From: Cymbomonas tetramitiformis
Taxonomy: Eukaryota; Chlorophyta; Pyramimonadophyceae; Pyramimonadales; Pyramimonadaceae
Assembly: GCA_001247695.2 (NCBI GenBank)
Contig: LGRX02027098.1
Span: 1 to 28,545, forward strand
Direction of reading: 5' to 3'
Length of the DNA: 28,545 bases
This document shows, in pieces, positions 25,612 through 28,545 of this stretch. A model generated the notes under the pieces. That model did not search any database, had not been told where the DNA came from, and was given only the letters and a program-made list of their open reading frames with translations. Numbering within the stretch: the stretch's first letter is position 1; every line of letters begins with the position of its first letter. The translations under genes were made by a program, and so were the position numbers.

Positions 25612-28344
25612 TCAATCGCTAAGACCACTCGCGTCAGATTCCCATCCGCCCTCAGGTATGATCGTCACCTCCGCTCGCACTCCCGCTAACGCTATCGGTT
25701 CCGGCTCAAACTCGGGCGGGTCACTCTCAACAACAGCTGACTGGACTAAAACGCTCATCTCGCTCAGATCCTCCCTGACAAGCAGTTCAGACAGGAACGC
25801 ATGCACCTCTTCATGTAGGGTCAGGTTGTGGAAAAGCTGTTTTAACAGTGCTGACGGAATCCCATACAAATTCTCTCGCGCTCCCATGCCCTTCGCGAAC
25901 ACACCTCCGGCTCTCATCGCGCGCCCTCCTTGCGCTACTTTCTCGTGCCTACCGTGCTGCCGGAAGAACTCGCAAGGCGTATCGGAATCGCATACTCGCA
26001 AGGGTGTGCGCAACGGAACGTTGGTCCAGATGTGCGTGGGCTTCCTGTATGCGGTCCCGTATTTGCAGTACGTGACGAGGTGCGGAGCTGGTAGATTGCT
26101 CATGCAGCGACGCGTGTGCAACCCGTGGGGCTCTCTTCCCCTCGGGTTCTCAATGAAGTATGCTTCGGGCCTCAAGTACCGGATGATCTCCAATGTCCTA
26201 CGAACTCGCCTGTCCGCAGCACGCAAATCTCGGATGCCTACCGTCTTCGCTTGGCTGTACTCTGTGCAAGGTGGGCTAGCCCAGACTACGTCGAAGTGTC
26301 CTGGTCTGAACTGTCGATAGTCCCATCGCATGATATCCTCGCAATGTGTGGGGCCCCACTTGGGCTGAATGTCTACAGCAACTACTTCGCTGTTGGGAAA
26401 TTGCTTAGTGAACTGCCTCTCGACTGACCCGGTCCCACAAAACAATACAAGAATCTTAGACTGGCCGACTGGCTCCTTCTCAAGTGCTGCGGCTCCGTTG
26501 ACTGGCGGCAGGGTGCTCTGAGCAGATACTCTCGCGAAAGTTCCTACTTCCTCATCAAACCTCTCCTCTGGCACCCATGGCATTGCTCCGTCTACCTTGA
26601 GCTCCTCCGATAGCGTGGTCCATACCGCTCCTGCGGACTCGTCGCGTCTCTTACGGACCCTAAGCTTCTCTCGCTCCACTCTCTTAGCCTCGATCCTCTC
26701 AAACTCCAACAACGCTCGGTTGGGAACACCGGGCCTGCCGGCTCCGTCCCACTCCAGATCCTCTCGGGTCTTCCACTCGTTCTCACTGCGGGGCATTCCT
26801 GTCCACTTGACCAGGTACTCTGTCCACTTCCTGCCCTGACGCTGGCGCGTGCGCGAACGCTCCACCCTCTCGACGTGGGTTTCCTTGCGCCCGCCGACGT
26901 CCAACGGAGGAGGGGGAATCTCCTTAGCTCTCTCAACGAAGCGGCTGCCCGACTCTACTGGCGAAAGCCGGTCCACGGTAAACACATCGTGCACTTTCCA
27001 CTGCTTAGGCGTCTGCAACCTATAGGCCGACGGTGCGCCTCTATCGCTCGCGGGAAGGGCCATCTGCCTGTCGCTGTGAAAGACTTCCAGCACCCGAAGG
27101 GGCCCAAGGCGCTTCTTAAGCAACTTCTTGTGCAACCCGCGGTCGCCCGGCTGAGTGAGGTGCGTGGCATCCACCCAAACCTCATCGCCTACCGCGTAAC
27201 TCCTGGACCTGTGACGCGCGTCGTACTGGGCGATCTGTTGCTGCTGAGCTAAGAGCAGCTTCTCCCTAGCGAGCTGCAACTGGCGAACAAACTGGCGGGC
27301 TGTCTCGTGGGCTGTACCCTTTTTTACTGCTGCGCCCCTCCCCCCCTTAGCTCGGCCTCTCCGTGATGCAAGTGCTGCCTCCACGAAGAAGTCCAGCTGA
27401 GAGGCCGGAGCGTGACCATACGTCAGTTCAAAAGGGGTGAATCCCGTGACGGCGGAACGAGAGTCATTAATGGCGTACTCGACCGGGGTACACCATAAAT
27501 CCCAATCGTGCTGGTTGGCGTCGACGTACGCGCGCAACATGCGTTCGACCGTGTGGTTTGTGTGCTCTGCCTGCCCATCACCTTGAGGGTGGTACGGCGT
27601 GGTAGAGGCAGCCTGGACTCCCATCAACCGATGTAGCTCGAGATGCATCTCATCCCTGAAGCGGGAGTCCCGATCACAGACGATCTTCATGGGAGCGCCG
27701 TGCAAACGCCACACTTGGTCGAAATACATGCGCGCGATCTGTGCAGCTGAGCTGTCAGCGTAAAGCATGGGAACTACGTGCACCATCTTGGACAACTTGT
27801 CCGTGAAGGTAGCAAACGCGTCGTACCCTCGCTCTGTGCGGGGCAGCCCAGTGACGAAGTCGATACTAACCACTTGCCACAGTCTTACTGGGACTTGCAG
27901 GGGGTTAAGCCGACCGTCTGGATACCCGTTGCGTGGCCGGGTCTGTTGGCACACAACGCAGGATTTGCACCAGTCGGTGACATCCTTGCTCATGCGTGGC
28001 CACCAAAAGCGACGGGATACTCTGTCCAGTGTCTTATCCCTTCCTGTGTGCCCTGCTGCTGGGGACTCGTGTGCTTCGCGCATCACCAGCTCTCTGAGGG
28101 GGGAATCCTGAGCTAGCACTAGCTGATACCGCCCTTCTGCCACTCGCCATATCATGTCGTCTACCATGCGAAATGTGTCTGTCCTCTGATGTGGGGCTGC
28201 GACCAGTTCCTCCTTCAACGAGCTGAGGTACTGGCTGCGTTCGTATTCCGCTTGCAAGGCGCGGACGAACTCATCAGCCTTCAGTGGGCCTGATGCTGCC
28301 CTGGCCCTTGCTGCAACCCCTGTAGTGACTAAAGGCTCGTCGGG
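25612..28344 (-). CDS. Ty3/gypsy pol C-terminus: integrase, chromodomain and C5-cytosine-methyltransferase-like domain
   Basis: Numbering is from a TTG at 28257; the frame is open back to a TAA at 28345. The zinc-binding HHCC is H63, H70, C100, C103. The integrase core is D133 (SIDFV), D195 (VCDRDSRF), E231 (QAEHTN), again D,D-35-E. A GPY/F-like module follows (LGPLRVLEV, about 384-392). A chromodomain lies at about 460-522 (YLVKWTGMPRSENEWKTREDL). Residues 600-810 resemble a C5-cytosine methyltransferase: motif I LFCGTGSVE (605-613), an acidic residue in VVAVDIQ, motif IV ASPPCTEYS with candidate catalytic C664, and motif VI FIENPRG. The acidic tail is about 70 residues. The chromodomain would target chromatin; the added domain may methylate DNA, but activity is not shown. 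No stop or frameshift occurs between the integrase and the end. Confidence 0.85.
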   Translation of the reverse strand, partial: PDEPLVTTGVAARARAASGPLKADEFVRALQAEYERSQYLSSLKEELVAAPHQRTDTFRMVDDMIWRVAEGRYQLVLAQDSPLRELVMREAHESPAAGHTGRDKTLDRVSRRFWWPRMSKDVTDWCKSCVVCQQTRPRNGYPDGRLNPLQVPVRLWQVVSIDFVTGLPRTERGYDAFATFTDKLSKMVHVVPMLYADSSAAQIARMYFDQVWRLHGAPMKIVCDRDSRFRDEMHLELHRLMGVQAASTTPYHPQGDGQAEHTNHTVERMLRAYVDANQHDWDLWCTPVEYAINDSRSAVTGFTPFELTYGHAPASQLDFFVEAALASRRGRAKGGRGAAVKKGTAHETARQFVRQLQLAREKLLLAQQQQIAQYDARHRSRSYAVGDEVWVDATHLTQPGDRGLHKKLLKKRLGPLRVLEVFHSDRQMALPASDRGAPSAYRLQTPKQWKVHDVFTVDRLSPVESGSRFVERAKEIPPPPLDVGGRKETHVERVERSRTRQRQGRKWTEYLVKWTGMPRSENEWKTREDLEWDGAGRPGVPNRALLEFERIEAKRVEREKLRVRKRRDESAGAVWTTLSEELKVDGAMPWVPEERFDEEVGTFARVSAQSTLPPVNGAAALEKEPVGQSKILVLFCGTGSVERQFTKQFPNSEVVAVDIQPKWGPTHCEDIMRWDYRQFRPGHFDVVWASPPCTEYSQAKTVGIRDLRAADRRVRRTLEIIRYLRPEAYFIENPRGREPHGLHTRRCMSNLPAPHLVTYCKYGTAYRKPTHIWTNVPLRTPLRVCDSDTPCEFFRQHGRHEKVAQGGRAMRAGGVFAKGMGARENLYGIPSALLKQLFHNLTLHEEVHAFLSELLVREDLSEMSVLVQSAVVESDPPEFEPEPIALAGVRAEVTIIPEGGWESDASGLSD

Positions 28345-28347
28345 TTA

Positions 28348-28545
28348 TGCCTCACTGTCCTTTCGCGCAGGCGGCGCTCGGGGCTTTGCCCTGCTGGCTG
28401 CTGGGGCCCACACCAGAAGGACCGGCCAGCGCAGCGGGGGTCGACCTCCATCAGGGGACTCGAAGAGGTGGTTGGGACGCCCTTTTTCGTCCTTCGTGTC
28501 AAAGACTTTGACCGGATGAAGCCCATACTTGGGGTGAATCAACCG
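28348..28545 (-). pseudogene. Upstream pol fragment beyond an in-frame TAA
   Basis: The same reading frame as the integrase continues upstream of the TAA at 28345-28347 and is open to the window edge (IHPKYGLHPVKVFD, then a Pro/Arg-rich stretch). I see no RNase H or reverse transcriptase motif in these 65 residues; they may be the linker between RNase H and integrase. The TAA is either an inactivating mutation or a readthrough or frameshift site. Confidence 0.45.

Larger units (their letters stand above)
24482..28545 (-). mobile_element. Ty3/gypsy LTR retrotransposon (3' part, reverse orientation)
   Basis: A GC-rich block against the AT-rich viral elements. Read on the reverse strand it has integrase, chromodomain and methyltransferase-like domains, then a 3' untranslated region with tandem repeats, a polypurine tract and a 409-bp LTR. 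Protease, reverse transcriptase, RNase H and the 5' LTR would lie beyond base 28545. It is inserted in the fibre-like gene of element 3. Confidence 0.85.

Noticed and set aside
25271..26320. A 349-aa plus-strand ORF
   Set aside because: It starts in the 62-bp tandem repeat and is antisense to the methyltransferase domain. It has no recognisable domain and is explained by high GC and the lack of stops opposite a real gene.

Overview
The window looks like nuclear DNA of a protist or alga in which DNA-virus-like transposons of the Polinton/Maverick or Polinton-like-virus type have piled up and decayed, with a GC-rich Ty3/gypsy retrotransposon inserted at the right end. Support for this: a retroviral-type integrase beside a long B-family DNA polymerase and an A32/FtsK-type packaging ATPase, intronless AT-rich ORFs with very short spacers, host-like satellite arrays, and an LTR element with an integrase and chromodomain. 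I cannot name the host species. No capsid or protease gene is visible. In this family they would be expected nearby, possibly left of base 1.

Layout. (1) 1-9946: right-hand part of element 1, apparently intact: packaging ATPase (cut by the window edge), SET-domain protein, a reversed basic coiled-coil gene, a small membrane/Cys peptide, a small basic protein, a 1304-aa PolB, a D,D-35-E integrase, three small conserved or basic proteins, a RING protein, an unknown protein and a TIR-like AT-rich end. (2) 9949-12150: remnant of another element, an integrase tail converging on a 5'-truncated PolB of a different lineage. (3) 12150-14018: non-coding repeats: two perfect GC palindromes, a degenerate minisatellite, a 47-bp direct repeat and about 1 kb of TTCGAATTTA-type satellite. 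(4) 14019-14659: a PolB fragment. (5) 14660-22122: element 2, a homologue of element 1 with the same core order but a DNA methyltransferase in place of the membrane peptide. Its PolB and integrase are broken by stops and indels. (6) 22123-24481: terminal part of an inverted element 3, with a TIR-like end, a SAP-motif protein and a truncated fibre-like protein. (7) 24482-28545: Ty3/gypsy element in reverse orientation, with a 409-bp 3' LTR, a polypurine tract, tandem repeats and a pol C-terminus fusing integrase, chromodomain and a C5-cytosine-methyltransferase-like domain.

How it works together. By analogy with Polintons, PolB would copy the element by protein priming, the integrase would insert it, and the ATPase would package DNA into virions. 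SET, RING, SAP and adenine-methyltransferase proteins look like exchangeable cargo acting on host chromatin, protein turnover or DNA. A TTAAAGA motif precedes several genes. A hairpin with a G5 loop and one compensatory base-pair change sits just after stop codons in elements 1 and 3. The most unusual items are the retrotransposon methyltransferase fusion, the conserved 3' hairpin, and the nested mosaic of elements with swappable cargo.
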